From NCBI GenBank assembly GCA_009760885.1, contig CM019718.1, positions 24,953,133 through 25,017,132 on the forward strand: DNA of 64,000 nucleotides, given 5' to 3'. A program made the position numbers and the translations under genes. Shown piece after piece: positions 32,919 to 44,025 of the stretch. The notes under the pieces are model-generated. The model had not been told where the DNA came from and ran no database searches. It was given only the letters and a program-made list of their open reading frames with translations. The DNA comes from Achatina immaculata (Eukaryota > Mollusca > Gastropoda > Stylommatophora > Achatinidae). Numbering within the stretch: the stretch's first letter is position 1; the number at the start of each line of letters is the position of its first letter.

Positions 32919-33305
32919 CAACCTTCCCCACATGTCCAGACCTGGAAACTACGCTGACGTGACGCAGTGAGTGACACCCTACTTTTAATCTGCCTTTCTT
33001 CGTTCGTTAAATTTTGTAGCCATACTGCCACAACAGATTGTTGTTATACCACAGCCTGTCTGTACAAACAGGCATCCAGGCACTCCCGAATTTGGTGGAA
33101 CTTTAAACAGAAGCTTGTGTCACCGCAATCGTTCAGATGTAAGTGGAGCCACTATAAAACTTTCCTTATAGCACAAGATGTTTTCAGCATTACAATACAG
33201 AGTCAGTTCTCAAGAATGTTGTAATTACATGGGGATTTTCCCAAAAGCAGCCGTGCCCATTACCGCTTCATCAAGTTTCAGATATAGAGTGCAGTGTTTC
33301 GATGA
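32919..33305. other. Intron 2 sequence, nothing assigned
   Basis: No gene or repeat recognised. Confidence 0.35.
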
Positions 33306-33319
33306 ATATGGTGATAACG

Positions 33320-33411
33320 CTCTGTGTTCTCTCTCTCTTTCTCTCGATTTATTTTTCTCTCTCCTTTCTCTCTCTCTTGCTCTTTTTATCTTGCTTTTTT
33401 CTCTCTTACTT

Positions 33412-33453
<42 letters not shown>

Positions 33454-33470
33454 GTCTCCTCTCTTTTCTA
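33320..33470. repeat. (CT)n-rich pyrimidine tract
   Basis: About 150 bp, mostly CT and CTTT. Confidence 0.9.
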
Positions 33471-33524
33471 GTCTCGTTTCAGTAGATACAGTCTGCCTCT
33501 GTTCATCGCTGCTCTTGGCTTTCT

Positions 33525-33665
33525 GTCACAAACTGTTTACTCAATTTTCTCCTAGATATTCTTTTATCTTTTCTCACCAGCTGTTTACTCCAATTTCTCC
33601 TAGATATTATCTTCTATCACCAACTGTTTACTCCAATTTCTCCTTGATTTTCTTCTATGTTCTCT
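33525..33665. repeat. Tandem repeat around CTGTTTACTCCAATTTCTCC
   Basis: Three to four imperfect copies at about 50 bp, each followed by TAGATATT/TTGATTTT and a TCTT stretch. Confidence 0.7.
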
Positions 33666-34698
33666 CTCAATTCGTATCATGGCCTGTTCATTGACTTTGC
33701 TCTGCCAATGTCCTGTGTATCTGAGAGTCTCCATTCTTTCAGAGTGATCCAGCCACCATAATGTTTCCTGTCATGAAGCAGAACGTAGCAACCACACATC
33801 ATTTACTTACGAGTGTTTTGTTTTTTTTTTGTCCTCGTCTATTTTCTACGTCCGAACTTTCTAGGTAATTATCTTTGACTGGCCATCTTGAAACTGACCT
33901 ATAACGTCACACTGGGCATTTGCAGACTGCACTTGTCCAGCATTCTCTGTTACCTGGAGCAGTGATTTATGCATAGGAAAACTCATGCGGGTCGTTTCGC
34001 GCTAGTTCACATCGCGGAAGAAGCCCTTGTAACGACCAGAATTAACGACGTGATAGTTCATCTTGAGGGATTTTAGAACACGGGCAGCCAATAAAGAATC
34101 CAGCATTTACAAGCCATGAACTTCATCAGTCAGCTACCCCTGACAATGTGATGGATTTGTTTTAGAAGAGTTGTGAATGGATGTGTATCAGAACTGTTCT
34201 TTCAGCTAACACTCAAGTCTCTGAAAGCTCCGATCACGTCAATAAAAAAAAAAAAAAAACCAAAGATATCAGAAATGGAACTTGGCTTTGCTTCCTCAGA
34301 TCTTTCTTAACTTCTAAACGAGCATGAGTAAGATGCTGGGACACTGCTAAATGAAGCTCAGCAAGATTAGCCTTGATGACTCTCTTCTTTTTTTTTAGAG
34401 AAGCAAGCGCGTCCATAATTTTCCTAAATTGGTTTTGTTTTTTTTGTTTCTGAAACTTCTGTATTTATTTCTGAAGTATGAGGCTCTCTGTTGCCTCTTT
34501 GGAACAAGAGACAAGGGAAATGTTGCTGCGTACACACATCATGTGTACTGTTACTAAACAAGACTAAGTTTGTCAAAAGATAAAAGTAGGTTCTACAACT
34601 TAGTCACGAAACCTCATATTTAGATATGGTGGTAGCATGGTTCCAGAGATGTAGATGTTCAATTTGATTTTTCTTTATCAAAATCTGTCCGACTCAAA

Positions 34699-34703
<5 letters not shown>
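33666..34703. other. Intron 2 sequence, nothing assigned
   Basis: No coding domain or transposon end recognised; poly-A/poly-T runs near 34240 and 34390. Confidence 0.35.
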
Positions 34704-34730
<27 letters not shown>

Positions 34731-35005
34731 GAACCTTAAGTGCCAAGGGCACATAAGGCTTCCGCAAGGGTTTTCCACAAATGCCTTTTTTTCTGCTCTT
34801 GCCCAGGTGAGCCCTCTATTGCTCAATATCCTTTCTGTTGTTCTTCTCCATGTCTCTTTTGGTCTACCCTTACTTCTGTTCCCCTGTGGTGTCCATCTTA
34901 GTGCTATTTTTGGTAGTGAGTTGTCAGTCATTCGGAGCACATGTCCCAACCATCGCCAGCGTCTTTCCTCAATAATTGTTGTCAGTGGCTTCATCTGCGT
35001 TTCTG
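34704..35005 (-). mobile_element. RTE-type LINE 3' end with (GA)n tail
   Basis: The minus strand encodes IIEERRWRWLGHVLRMTDNS, ALRWTPQGNRSKGRPKETWR and GLTWARAEKKAFVENPCGS, then a (GA)n tail (34704-34731 on plus as CT). It is nearly identical to the 13.7-14.2 kb copy and retains a longer C-terminal frame. Confidence 0.85.
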
Positions 35006-35380
35006 CAAATGATTTATTAAAAGAAGATAAATGCCGTGCCTGCCTGGTTAGTAAGATGATAGTGGCAATTTCTTTGTGGATTTCTTTCTTTCACGGGACA
35101 CACAGAAACCGTAAGAAAAACCCACACTTGCACTAGATGCCCCCCAAAACCAGGTTGCGCGTAAGCTGTGTCACACAACGTGGACCATGTCGCCCACTAC
35201 TTTGCTGCCCAAAACGTTGTCATACAGGCTGTTTCCTGTGAGTATTGTAGGGTCCGGTTTAGGCCAGCTCTGGTTAGCCAGTCATTGCATCCGGAAGTAA
35301 GAAAACATTAGAAAAGCTGGGTGGTGGTTGAGAGGGTGGAGGGGATGGGGGATGGGTTACTAAATCTCAGATGTCTAAAA
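35006..35380. other. Intron 2 sequence, nothing assigned
   Basis: No feature recognised; G-rich near 35320-35355. Confidence 0.35.
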
Positions 35381-35381
35381 T

Positions 35382-35566
35382 AATGTTAGTCACTTTCAAA
35401 TGTTTATGCCAGCGTTAATCACTTTCAAATGTTTATGCCAGCGTTAATCACTTTCAGATGTTTATGCCAGTGTTAATCACTTTCAGATGTTTATACAAAT
35501 GCTAATCATTTTCGGATGTTTATACCAATGTTAATCACTTTCGGATGTTTAAACTAATGTTAATTC
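35382..35566. repeat. 29-bp minisatellite, about 6 copies, next to the exon 2 donor
   Basis: The unit is AATCACTTTCAAATGTTTAT + GCCAGCGTT, more diverged to the right. The array ends 26 bp from the exon 2 coding edge at 35593. Confidence 0.92.
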
Positions 35567-35592
35567 CTCGTATCAATGCGCAGCCCACTTAC

Positions 35593-35754
35593 CGAGGTAC
35601 AGAAAGGGCAGAACTTGAGAGGCAGTTGCAGCCTCGATTTCCGGTTCCTGGACTCCATTAGTCGGGCTATACAGAAGTTGTTTGTGCGCCTCCGTGGTCG
35701 TACTGCTACAGCGGCATAAGGATTCATGTTTGGCGCTGAAGGTTTTGAATCCGC
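35593..35754 (-). CDS. DUSP10: DUSP10-like phosphatase, exon 2 (linker and start of phosphatase domain)
   Basis: The 162-nt exon encodes residues 398 (split Gly) to 452 (split Gly). It completes the rhodanese-like domain with GGFKTFSAKHESLCRC, passes through a Thr/Glu/Pro-containing linker and ends with the conserved SQVLPFLYLG, which opens the phosphatase domain. The acceptor is CTCTTTCTTCCTCAG and the donor CTCG/GTAAGT; both phases match the neighbouring exons. The GGF-SF-HE-LC pattern is the same as in vertebrate DUSP10, which argues for orthology over the whole length and not just the catalytic part. Confidence 0.94.
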
Positions 35755-35924
35755 CTGAGGAAGAAAGAGAATAAAAATAGGATGTATTTCATCCTTGTCA
35801 ATTTTGAAAAACTAAATAACTTTGAGCAGTTGTCAAAGTTTTATGACCGTTTGGTTGCTTACGGAACATTTCATGTTTCTGTCTTCAATATTCGTATCAA
35901 AGCAACTCGAATTGTTTTCTAGCT

Positions 35925-36108
35925 CAGTGCTTCCCAAACTTTTCTCACACACAAGGACCACTTTCCAACTGCATGTACGTTGGCGGACCACCATGTTATA
36001 TGTAATAACGTAGTGCCGTAAGCCCTTCAACAGATGGCACTTGCTACCAAACTGATCACGCTGACATGGACGGCACCTTGCTCGCTGTCCACAAGTTGGG
36101 AACCGCTG
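35925..36108. mobile_element. hAT-like MITE with near-matching 8-bp target duplication
   Basis: The left end CAGTGCTTCCCAAACTTTTC and the right end (reverse complement) CAGCGGTTCCCAACTTGTGG form the typical hAT-type inverted ends. Flanks TTCTAGCT (35917-35924) and TTCTAGAG (36109-36116) match at 6 of 8 positions. No coding content. It lies in intron 1, about 170 bp upstream of exon 2. Confidence 0.8.
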
Positions 36109-36186
36109 TTCTAGAGTTTGTTATTTTTTCATTTTCTTTATTCCGTTTTATGGTTTTTCCCCCGGCTTTATTATTTAACTGTCTTT

Positions 36187-36198
36187 TTTAGTGGCGGT

Positions 36199-36240
<42 letters not shown>
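36187..36240. repeat. (GA)n microsatellite
   Basis: About 25 GA units; a second (GA)n is at 36345-36375. Confidence 0.95.
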
Positions 36241-36310
36241 AATGAATGATCTTTACTTTTAAAGGGTAAAGAATTGGGCACGCAGGCCCGTCTTACATTC
36301 TGCCCTTCAT
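36241..36310 (-). mobile_element. CR1/L2-like LINE 3' terminus
   Basis: AAGAATTGGGCACGCAGGCC followed by CGTCTTACATTCTGCCC matches the longer copy at 37.86 kb. The TGAATGATCTTTA on its left corresponds to that copy's tail. Confidence 0.6.
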
Positions 36311-36341
36311 CTCTCCATCTTTCATTCTTCCCACACACACA

Positions 36342-36375
<34 letters not shown>

Positions 36376-36378
<3 letters not shown>

Positions 36379-36655
36379 ATACATTGTATTTTCCCGCTTT
36401 CATCACTTCTGTCTTTCTTTTTGTCACACCAATAACAAAGTCCTATACTAGTTACCTACACCCACCCATAGAACTCTGTACCCGGGGCCTATCACATCCA
36501 CCCGTCGCCCTCTTTACCCTGACCCCACCTATACCTACGTATGTTTCTGTTCGGATTCTTAACATTTTTTTTCCTCCATTATTTCCAGAAAAAGAAAAAA
36601 AAAAAGAAATGTCAAAATGAAATAAACCAATCTTCCATACGCAGTTATTCTCACG
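36376..36655. other. Intron 1 sequence, nothing assigned
   Basis: Pyrimidine-rich with a poly-A run near 36590-36605. No supported gene. Confidence 0.35.
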
Positions 36656-36658
36656 AGA

Positions 36659-37176
36659 AGCAAAGAACAGTGAACAGTAAGTTTGCCATAATGATGAATA
36701 CGCAAAGAACAGTCAACGATAAGTGTACCATAATGATGGATACACAAAAAACAGTCAACGATAAGTTTACCATAATGATGGATACACAAAGAACAGTCAA
36801 CGATAAGTGTACCATAATGATGGATACACAAAGAACAGTCAACGATAAGTTTACCATAATGATGGGTACACAAAAAACAGTCAACGATAAGTTTACCATA
36901 ATGATGGATACACAAAGAACAGTCAACGATAAGTTTACCATAATGATGGATACACAAAGAACAGTCAACGATAAGTTTACCATAATGATGGATACACAAA
37001 GAACAGTCAACGATAAGTTTACCATAATGATGGATACACAAAGAACAGTCAACGATAAGTTTACCATAATGATGGATACACAAAGAACAGTCAACGATAA
37101 GTGTACCATAATGATGGATACACAAAGAACAGTCAACGATACGTTTACCATAATGATGGATACACAAAGAACAGCT
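36659..37176. repeat. 42-bp minisatellite, about 12 copies
   Basis: The unit is CAAAGAACAGTCAACGATAA + GTTTACCATAATGATGGATACA. It has few substitutions (GTTT/GTGT, GAACA/AAACA). Its period is a multiple of three, so several frames on both strands remain open for about 200-250 codons. There is no signal of a protein gene beyond that. Confidence 0.97.
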
Positions 37177-37490
37177 CCGTTGGTGCTCTCAGTAGCAGAT
37201 TCAGCCTTAGCCTGGACAAGAAGGACAGGGATCCCTATAGTCTCCGTGGCAAGGGAATCTATTGAGGAGCAATGCATCTTTTGTCTGACTTTTTAGCTTG
37301 TCCGAGTCCGCTCGAGGTTTTAGATTCTAAAAGTTATACGTAAGGAGGAGGGAGAGAGAGGTTTATATGTACACTGAAAACGGGGATTGGGGTTGGGTGG
37401 GGGTCGGGGGGTCTGGAATGTTGTGTTCGACAGCGGGAGGAAAGGCAGAGATTAAATTAATCCAGGGAAAAAAACTCCATATCATTCACA
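37177..37490. other. Intron 1 sequence, nothing assigned
   Basis: No gene recognised; G-rich near 37380-37415. Confidence 0.35.
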
Positions 37491-37491
37491 C

Positions 37492-37850
37492 TAAAGAAAA
37501 GCAACAGATCTGATTAACGGAAGCATTGATAGATTATTCCAGGAAGAAGGTATTCAAAATGTTGCAAACGAAAGAAAAGCAACAGATCTGATTAACCAAG
37601 TTCAACAGATATGACTAACAAAAGACAACAGATCTTACTAACAAAGGGCAACAGATCTGACTAACAAAGGACAACAGATCTGACTAACAGAGGGCAACAG
37701 ATCTAACAAAGGGCAACAGATCTGACTAACAAAGGACAACAGATCTGACTAACAAAGGGCAACAGATCTGACAAATAAAGGACAAAAGATCTGGTTAACA
37801 AAGGCCGACAGACCTGATTAACAAAGGACAATATATGTGATTAATAAAGG
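37492..37850. repeat. 23-bp minisatellite around CAACAGATCTGACTAACAAAGG
   Basis: About 14 copies, regular in the centre and diverging at both edges. Each regular unit carries the palindrome AGATCT. Confidence 0.9.
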
Positions 37851-37854
37851 ATTG

Positions 37855-38480
37855 GTTGGTTGGTTGATTGATTGATTGATTGATCTTTATTTCCAAAGGG
37901 TTAAGAATTGGGCACGCAGGCCGGTCTGACATTCTGCTCTTTATCATACAACTTTCACTCTGTTCCAGACATTCTACAAATATTCTGCTCAAATAACTAA
38001 CATTGGAAAGCTGAGAGACATAAAATAAAATTAAAGTATAACATTCACATTTCACTCTTATCCATGCACTCAATACAGAAAGTAACTACTTACATGTATA
38101 AATGACTACAGAAAGTAACTACTTACATATATAAATAACTACAGAAAGTAACTACTTACATATATAAATGACTACAGAAAGTAACTAATTACATATATAA
38201 ATGACTATCCACCAAACAGAAAATTGGTACTCTTCATAATAAACAATTGACCGAGTTCGGTGTCTGTAAGAGTAGTCTAAAATACCTTTTGTCAATCATG
38301 GAGGCATGTAATCGACATCAAATAGATATTGGAAGAGTTTGTAGATGTAGGAAAGAGCATAGTTTATATTTTTTTATATAGGATGGGAGGGTATTCCAAA
38401 GACGAGCAGCAGAATAAGTAAAGTTTATCAAATCTACTTTCTGGGAGACATATGTTGTTTAAGCGTTGATAGTTTAAGCG
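37855..38480 (-). mobile_element. CR1/L2-like LINE 3' end
   Basis: The minus strand encodes TYSAARLWNTLPSYIKKYKL near 38430-38345, the C-terminal motif (RLWNxLP) common in CR1/L2-like ORF2 proteins. Downstream it ends with GGCCTGCGTGCCCAATTCTT, then AATAAAGATCAATCAATC, an AATAAA followed by an ATCA tandem tail (37858-37885 on plus). A 33-bp tandem repeat (about 38088-38210) has grown inside the element's 3' region. Confidence 0.75.
38088..38212. repeat. 33-bp tandem repeat, about 4 copies
   Basis: ACAGAAAGTAACTACTTACA + TATATAAATGACT, nearly perfect. Confidence 0.9.
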
Positions 38481-39120
38481 TTTAAGGAAGATTGATTAAT
38501 CCAGAGAAGAAAAAAAAGGTTTTCAAGATAATTCGCACGACATTTTTAGAGATGAAAGGAAACTATCAGGGAAAATAAAGTATTCATCTTTCACAGGAAT
38601 AAAAAGCAACGGAACGGACTAATTGCAACAACGGGAATACAAGATACAGAGAATCGAAACTTCCTCAACACTGCACCTGATGATGATGGCTACGTGGTAA
38701 AGAGGCGTGACTTAATATACCGATGTAACTGATCGATCCCGTGACTCATGATATAATTCAGGATGTGTAAGTATAACGGACGCTCCAGAGCAAATCAGAG
38801 TGGGACTTTGGTACATTTTTTTGTTGTTGTGCTGGAGTCAGTGAGTGGGGTGCAACAAGTTCGGAAGATGGTTGTACAGAAGAGAAATTAAGTGGTTGCT
38901 CATTAGTATATGTGCAGCGTGTATAAAAATCTACGATCGACAGGGGTGTAAGTTTTATTTATATGTTAGAATTTAGTGCCAACGGAAAGAAAACTATGTA
39001 AGCTATATCTATATGTGTGAGTTTAGTACTAACGGAAAGCAAACAGTGTAAGTTATATCTATATGTTTAGTACTAACTGAAAGAAAACTGTGTGAATTAA
39101 AAACATACAGTTTGTGGAGC
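38481..39120. other. Intron 1 sequence; degenerate repeat about 38950-39095
   Basis: Three copies of an AGTTATATCTATATG...TTTAGTACTAACGGAAAG unit (about 57 bp). A TGCACCTGATGATGATGG block at about 38674 resembles the RTE 3' end. Confidence 0.5.
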
Positions 39121-39136
39121 AATAGAAAGTCAAAGA

Positions 39137-39137
39137 G

Positions 39138-39170
<33 letters not shown>
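39137..39170. repeat. (GACA)n microsatellite
   Basis: About eight perfect GACA units. Confidence 0.95.
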
Positions 39171-39699
39171 TCACTGACCCTGGCCCTAGCTTTATTGCCT
39201 CACATCTGGGGGGAAGTACAAACTGATGACGTAATTTCTGATTACCTTCAGTTCCGGTAGTGCATCAGGTTTTGTTTTTCTTTACCAACATTTTTCACGA
39301 AGCCTGAATGCATCAACCTTTACCACAGCAACAACGAAAATCAGATATCTATATTCTTCACTAGTAAGAGACATGGGAGCTAAACTGTTAGAACAACGGT
39401 TCTCAAACTTTGTTTTTTCTTTTAGCGGTAATGGCGCGCACGATCCTCGATGGATGAAAAAAGATAAAAGAGACAAGTAAATGTAACAAAAACGGTAAAA
39501 TACAAATAGTCCTCACTTTCCTACGGTGTTATCGAAGGCCACGTCGGAAAGCGAAATGGACGTAAAGGTAATTTCGTAGTTTTGATTACAGCACTTTACC
39601 GGGCACTGGGCATTTTGGAAAAGAAAAGAAAACCAGAAAGGCTTTATAACTTGTACAGACTTTAAAATAAATAGTTATACATTAAATAAGTGTTCAATC
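39171..39699. other. Intron 1 sequence; solitary hAT-like end near 39391
   Basis: AACGGTTCTCAAACTTTGTT resembles a hAT-type terminus, but no opposite end was found. Nothing else assigned. Confidence 0.35.
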
Positions 39700-39824
39700 A
39701 ATCAAGTGCCGTGCCACGTGGCCATCATTTCTCTCCATAATTCCCTGTCTTTAGACTTGATTGTGCTATCCGCTGGTGACTTTCTTCCTAGCCACACTGA
39801 CACCCCATTCAGTAACTTCTTTCT

Positions 39825-39863
<39 letters not shown>

Positions 39864-40190
39864 GTCTTCCTCTGTCTCTTCTTCCCTCAGTTTTTTTTTC
39901 CAGCTGCCACATGTGTTCCAATTTTCCTCTTCTCAGAAAATGTTCTACAAATCTCGCTTGTCTGCTTTTGATCTTTGTTGCAATTTGCCTTTTAACTCCA
40001 GCCTCTCTTAAGGCCTCTTCCTTGGTTTTCTTAGCTGTCCACGGTACCTTCAACAACCTTCTTATGAACCACATTTCCATGGCCTCTATTCCTCGCTGTA
40101 CTCTCTTATTCATAGACCATGCTTCACATCCATAAAACAAAATTGGCTCGATGTAACATTTAAGTACTCGGAATCTTGTTTCCAGTGATA
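39700..40190 (-). mobile_element. RTE-type LINE 3' end with (TGAT)n tail
   Basis: The minus strand encodes FYGCEAWSMNKRVQRGIEAM, EMWFIRRLLKVPWTAKKTKE and SRQARFVEHFLRRGKLE, then a GRQRERER stretch over a CT/GA tract. It ends GGCACGGCACTTGATTGATT. The YGCE-W...WF-RR-L--PWTA pattern is shared with the BovB/RTE ORF2 C-terminus. The copy at 49.1 kb is a close relative. Confidence 0.85.
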
Positions 40191-40925
40191 TGGATCTTAA
40201 ATAAGTGTTGTATATTTTAAAAAAATATTTGTAAATAAGGAGTTCCTTGACCGAGGGTCGGAAAACGAGTCATCGCAAAGCAGGCACTGTGAAATATCAC
40301 CCCCCCCCCCCCCGGGACATGAGGCTGATAGCAAGTAACTTATAATCTTTAAACGTATGTTTTGTGAAGGAGACATTTTGTAAGTTCTTTTTTTCTTTTT
40401 CTTCTTCCAATGTCTTCTCGGGGGATAGTTTGATATTTTCCATTTTAGAAACAAAATTACCATGCTGCTGAAAGGATCTGATGAAATGTGTGACGACTTT
40501 TTTTTTTTTTTAACAAAACTGACCTAATGAATAAAGTGAATGAGTCATTTAATCAATCCTGCGATCTTCGTATAAGTGTGGAATAAATTGAGGACAAGCA
40601 TTGCTGAAACCCGCCCTTCTTAAACACTAGGGCCCCGATGTATACTAGTTGATTCGTGTAAATAGCGTGTGTGTGAAAGCTGTACCAATTGAATTAAATA
40701 GTGTGAATGAAAGACCTCAATAGAGCAGAGACACACGGGATAGAGACACACACGGGCAGAGACACTCGGGCGTTGTCAAGTCACGGCTAGTGTAATCAAA
40801 TTCCTGATTTCTTACGAGTCATTACTTCTCCCCCCCCCCCCCTCCTTTCTTTTCCTCTACCCTCCCGACTTCTGATTCAGGTGCGTGACATGTCTTTTCT
40901 GAGTGACTATTCTCATGCTGGCAAA
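40191..40925. other. Intron 1 sequence, nothing assigned
   Basis: Poly-C runs near 40300 and 40830; no gene. Confidence 0.35.
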
Positions 40926-40927
40926 GT

Positions 40928-41534
40928 GGCTCCATTCCTTCAAGTACATGTTGCCTGACTTCAGAGGCTCCACTCCTTCAAGTACCTGTTGCCTGACTTC
41001 AGAGGCTCCACTCCTTCAAGTACCTGTTGCCTGACTTCAGAGGTTCCACTCCTTCAAGTACATGTTGCCTGACTTCAGAGGTTCCACTCCTTCAAGTACA
41101 TGTTGCCTGACTTCAGAGGTTCCACTCTTTCAAGTACCTGTTGCCTGACTTCAGAGGTTCCACTCTTTCAAGTACATGTTGCCTGACTTCAGAGGTTCCA
41201 CTCCTTCAAGTACATGTTGCCTGACTTCAGAGGTTCCACTCCTTCAAGTACATGTTGCCTGAATTCAGAAGTTCCACTCCTTCAAGTACATGTTGCCTGA
41301 CTTCAGAGGTTCCACTCCTTCAAATACATGTTGCCTGACTTCAGAGGCTCCACTCTTTCAAGTACCTGTTGCCTGACTTCAGAGGTTCCACTCCTTCAAG
41401 TACCTGTTGCCTGACTTCAGAGGTTCCACTCCTTCAAGTACATGTTGCCTGACTTCAGAGGTTCCACTCCTTCAAGTACATGTTGCCTGACTTCAGAAGT
41501 TCTACTCCTTCAAGTACATGTTGCCTGACTTCAA
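40928..41534. repeat. 38-bp minisatellite, about 16 copies
   Basis: TTCAAGTACATGTTGCCTGA + CTTCAGAGGTTCCACTCC, with interspersed GGCTCC, TACCTG and CTCTTT variants. Confidence 0.97.
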
Positions 41535-41680
41535 ACCTTTAGGCTAGCTCACCTGGTGAAGTTAACTTTTATTCTTCACATCAGTGTTTATTCATAGCAG
41601 CGTTTCTCAACATCTTCTTCAGGTTCTCCACTTTTCTTGCTTCTTTTCTTGTGAGATCATAACACTGAGGCTTGTTTCTA

Positions 41681-41986
41681 CTGATAACTGTACCTATCAC
41701 TATACTGTGAAGGACTGATAACTGTACCTATCACTATACTGTGAAGGACTGATAACTGTACCTATCACTATACTGTGAAGGACTGATAACTGTACCTATC
41801 ACTATACTGTGAAGGACTGATAACTGTACCTATCACTATACTGTGAAGGACTGATAACTGTACCTATCACTATACTGTGAAGGACTGATAACTGTACCTA
41901 TCACTATACTGTGAAGGACTGATAACTGTACCTATCACTATACTGTGAAGGACTGATAACTGTACCTATCACTATACTGTGAAGGA
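41681..41986. repeat. 34-bp minisatellite, 9 apparently identical copies
   Basis: CTGATAACTGTACCTATCAC + TATACTGTGAAGGA is repeated nine times with no substitution that I could see, in contrast to the neighbouring arrays. Confidence 0.97.
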
Positions 41987-43186
41987 AAATGGATATTCAC
42001 GTTAAAAGAAAATACAGCCCTACTTATTTGGGATCACGTTCAAGCTAAAAGCTGGAAAACTGGAGAAGAACAAAATTAAATTGTGAAAAAATGACGTTTA
42101 TGAGTATCATATAAGGGACAGAAAATAAGCAACAAAATAGCCACGGAATATAACTGTGCAACTTTTTTTTTTTTTTGCTGGCAGCTCATAGCAGGAATAA
42201 TTTTAAAAATAATAAAACAATGAAAGACCGTATAACATTGGGCGGGGGTAAGGTGACAAATTTGGTTAAGTGTTTAAATAGATAGGCACAGTAAAAGGTA
42301 AGACAAAGCGTGGATACAACTGCGTCCCATGTATTACATATCTTGCTAACTTTTGCTACCCAACATTATGCTATTCGCAACGCTGAACTCGCATATTTTA
42401 GCAAGGCTGACCGTGTATTCGTTATTATATTCCCAATAGCTAAATATGAATATTCTCATGATTATATTACATACGCCTATTCGAGTGGGTGGGAACACGA
42501 AGACGGAAGTATAACATAAGGAACACTCCCGTCCAAAAATAGAAAGTTTCCTGTTTTGATAATTCTGGGTTTTCCCAAATGAACAGGAATCGCCCAGAAC
42601 TTTAGATAGCTCTATCTGAAGTACCGCAAGTTTTTTTTTTTTTTCATGCAAACAAATCTGTGTTTGTACTATCGTGCTAGATCCCATCTTTGTAATTCCC
42701 ATGCTGTTGTACAGTTTCCTGCTTCCTTCTCTCTCTCTCTCTCTCTGTGAGTGTGCGTGTGCGTCCGTGTGTGTGTGTGTGTGTGTTTGTTATTGTTCAC
42801 GGGGATAAGGAAGTACAGTGATTACTCTTCTAGTTGGGGAGATAAAAAAAACATCGCAACAAATGTAAGGCAAACAGGGAAAGTCCTACCCCCCCCCCCC
42901 CCCGATTGTTAACTCTAGAGAGGGGTGCCATTTTTTAATCCTCAGATATGAGAAAAAGTGGGGAAAGGGGGGGGGGGTTGGTGGTTCCACCTATTCCTTA
43001 TGTAAAATGGATTTTTGTATACTTGTCATATATCACACATCTAGTTACACCCCAGTTGGTGATGATAAATGAAGATTATGATGATGATGATGATTATGAT
43101 TATGATGATGGCGATGTATCATGGATTTCCTCATTTCCAGGGGCGTACACCTGAATGTTGCAAGATTTCTTTAACACTTTATACTT
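41987..43186. other. Intron 1 sequence, nothing assigned
   Basis: Contains (CT)n-(GT)n near 42730-42786, poly-C near 42890 and (GAT)n near 43078-43110. No gene recognised. Confidence 0.35.
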
Positions 43187-43187
43187 C

Positions 43188-43855
43188 GATCTAGCTTCCC
43201 CCGAGACAGGCGCCAGATCTAGCTTCTCATGAGACAGGCGCCAGATCTAGCTTCCCCTGAGACAGGCGCCTGATCTAGTTTCCCCTGAGACAGGCGCCAG
43301 ATTTAGCTTCCCCTGAAACAGGCGCCAGATCTAGCTTCCACTGAGACAGGCGCCTGATCTAGCTTCCCCTGAGACAGGCGCCAGATCTAGCTTCCACTGA
43401 GACAGGCGCCTGATCTAGCTTCCCCTGAGACAGGCGCCAGATCTAGCTTCCCATGAGATAGGCGCCAGATCTAGCTTCCCATGAGACAGGCGCCAGATCT
43501 AGCTTCCCCTGAGACAGGCGCCTGATCTAGCTTCCCCTGAGACAGGCGCCTGATCTAGCTTCCCCTGGGACAGGCGCCTGATCTAGCTTCCCCTGGGACA
43601 GGCGCCTGATCTAGCTTCCCCTGGGACAGGCGCCTGATCTAGCTTCCCCTGGGACAGGCGCCTGATCTAGCTTCCCCTGGGACAGGCGCCTGATCTAGCT
43701 TCCCCTGGGACAGGCGCCTGATCTAGCTTCCCCTGGGACAGGCGCCTGATCTAGCTTCCCCTGGGACAGGCGCCTGATCTAGCTTCCCCTGGGACAGGCG
43801 CCTGATCTAGCTTCCCCTGGGACAGGCGCCTGATCTAGCTTCCCCTGAGACAGGT
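43188..43855. repeat. 28-bp GC-rich minisatellite, about 24 copies, with palindromic core
   Basis: The unit GATCTAGCTTCCCCTGAGAC + AGGCGCCT contains the perfect 10-bp palindrome CAGGCGCCTG in the predominant form. Left copies vary (CCAG, CATGAG, CACTGAG). From about 43560 a single CTGGGAC form is homogenised over some ten copies. Confidence 0.97.
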
Positions 43856-44025
43856 CTCGCCTGGGGGGGGGGATGACGATGTGGAAATGATGGAAGAGCG
43901 AAATATGGCGAATACAGCAGTAAAGCAGGTAGTCTTTGTTGTTGATATTGTTTTTATTATTGTTCTTGTTGTTGTTCCCAGTGCCATAAGACTGAGTATT
44001 TTGCTTCCTTTTTTTTCTACAACAG

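Noticed and set aside
33302..33694. Secreted or membrane protein of 130 residues
   Set aside because: It is a pyrimidine-rich tract translating to Ser/Leu/Phe runs; no start context or domain.
41681..43855. CRISPR-like arrays
   Set aside because: The units are contiguous tandem repeats with no unique spacers, in a eukaryotic intron with no cas genes.
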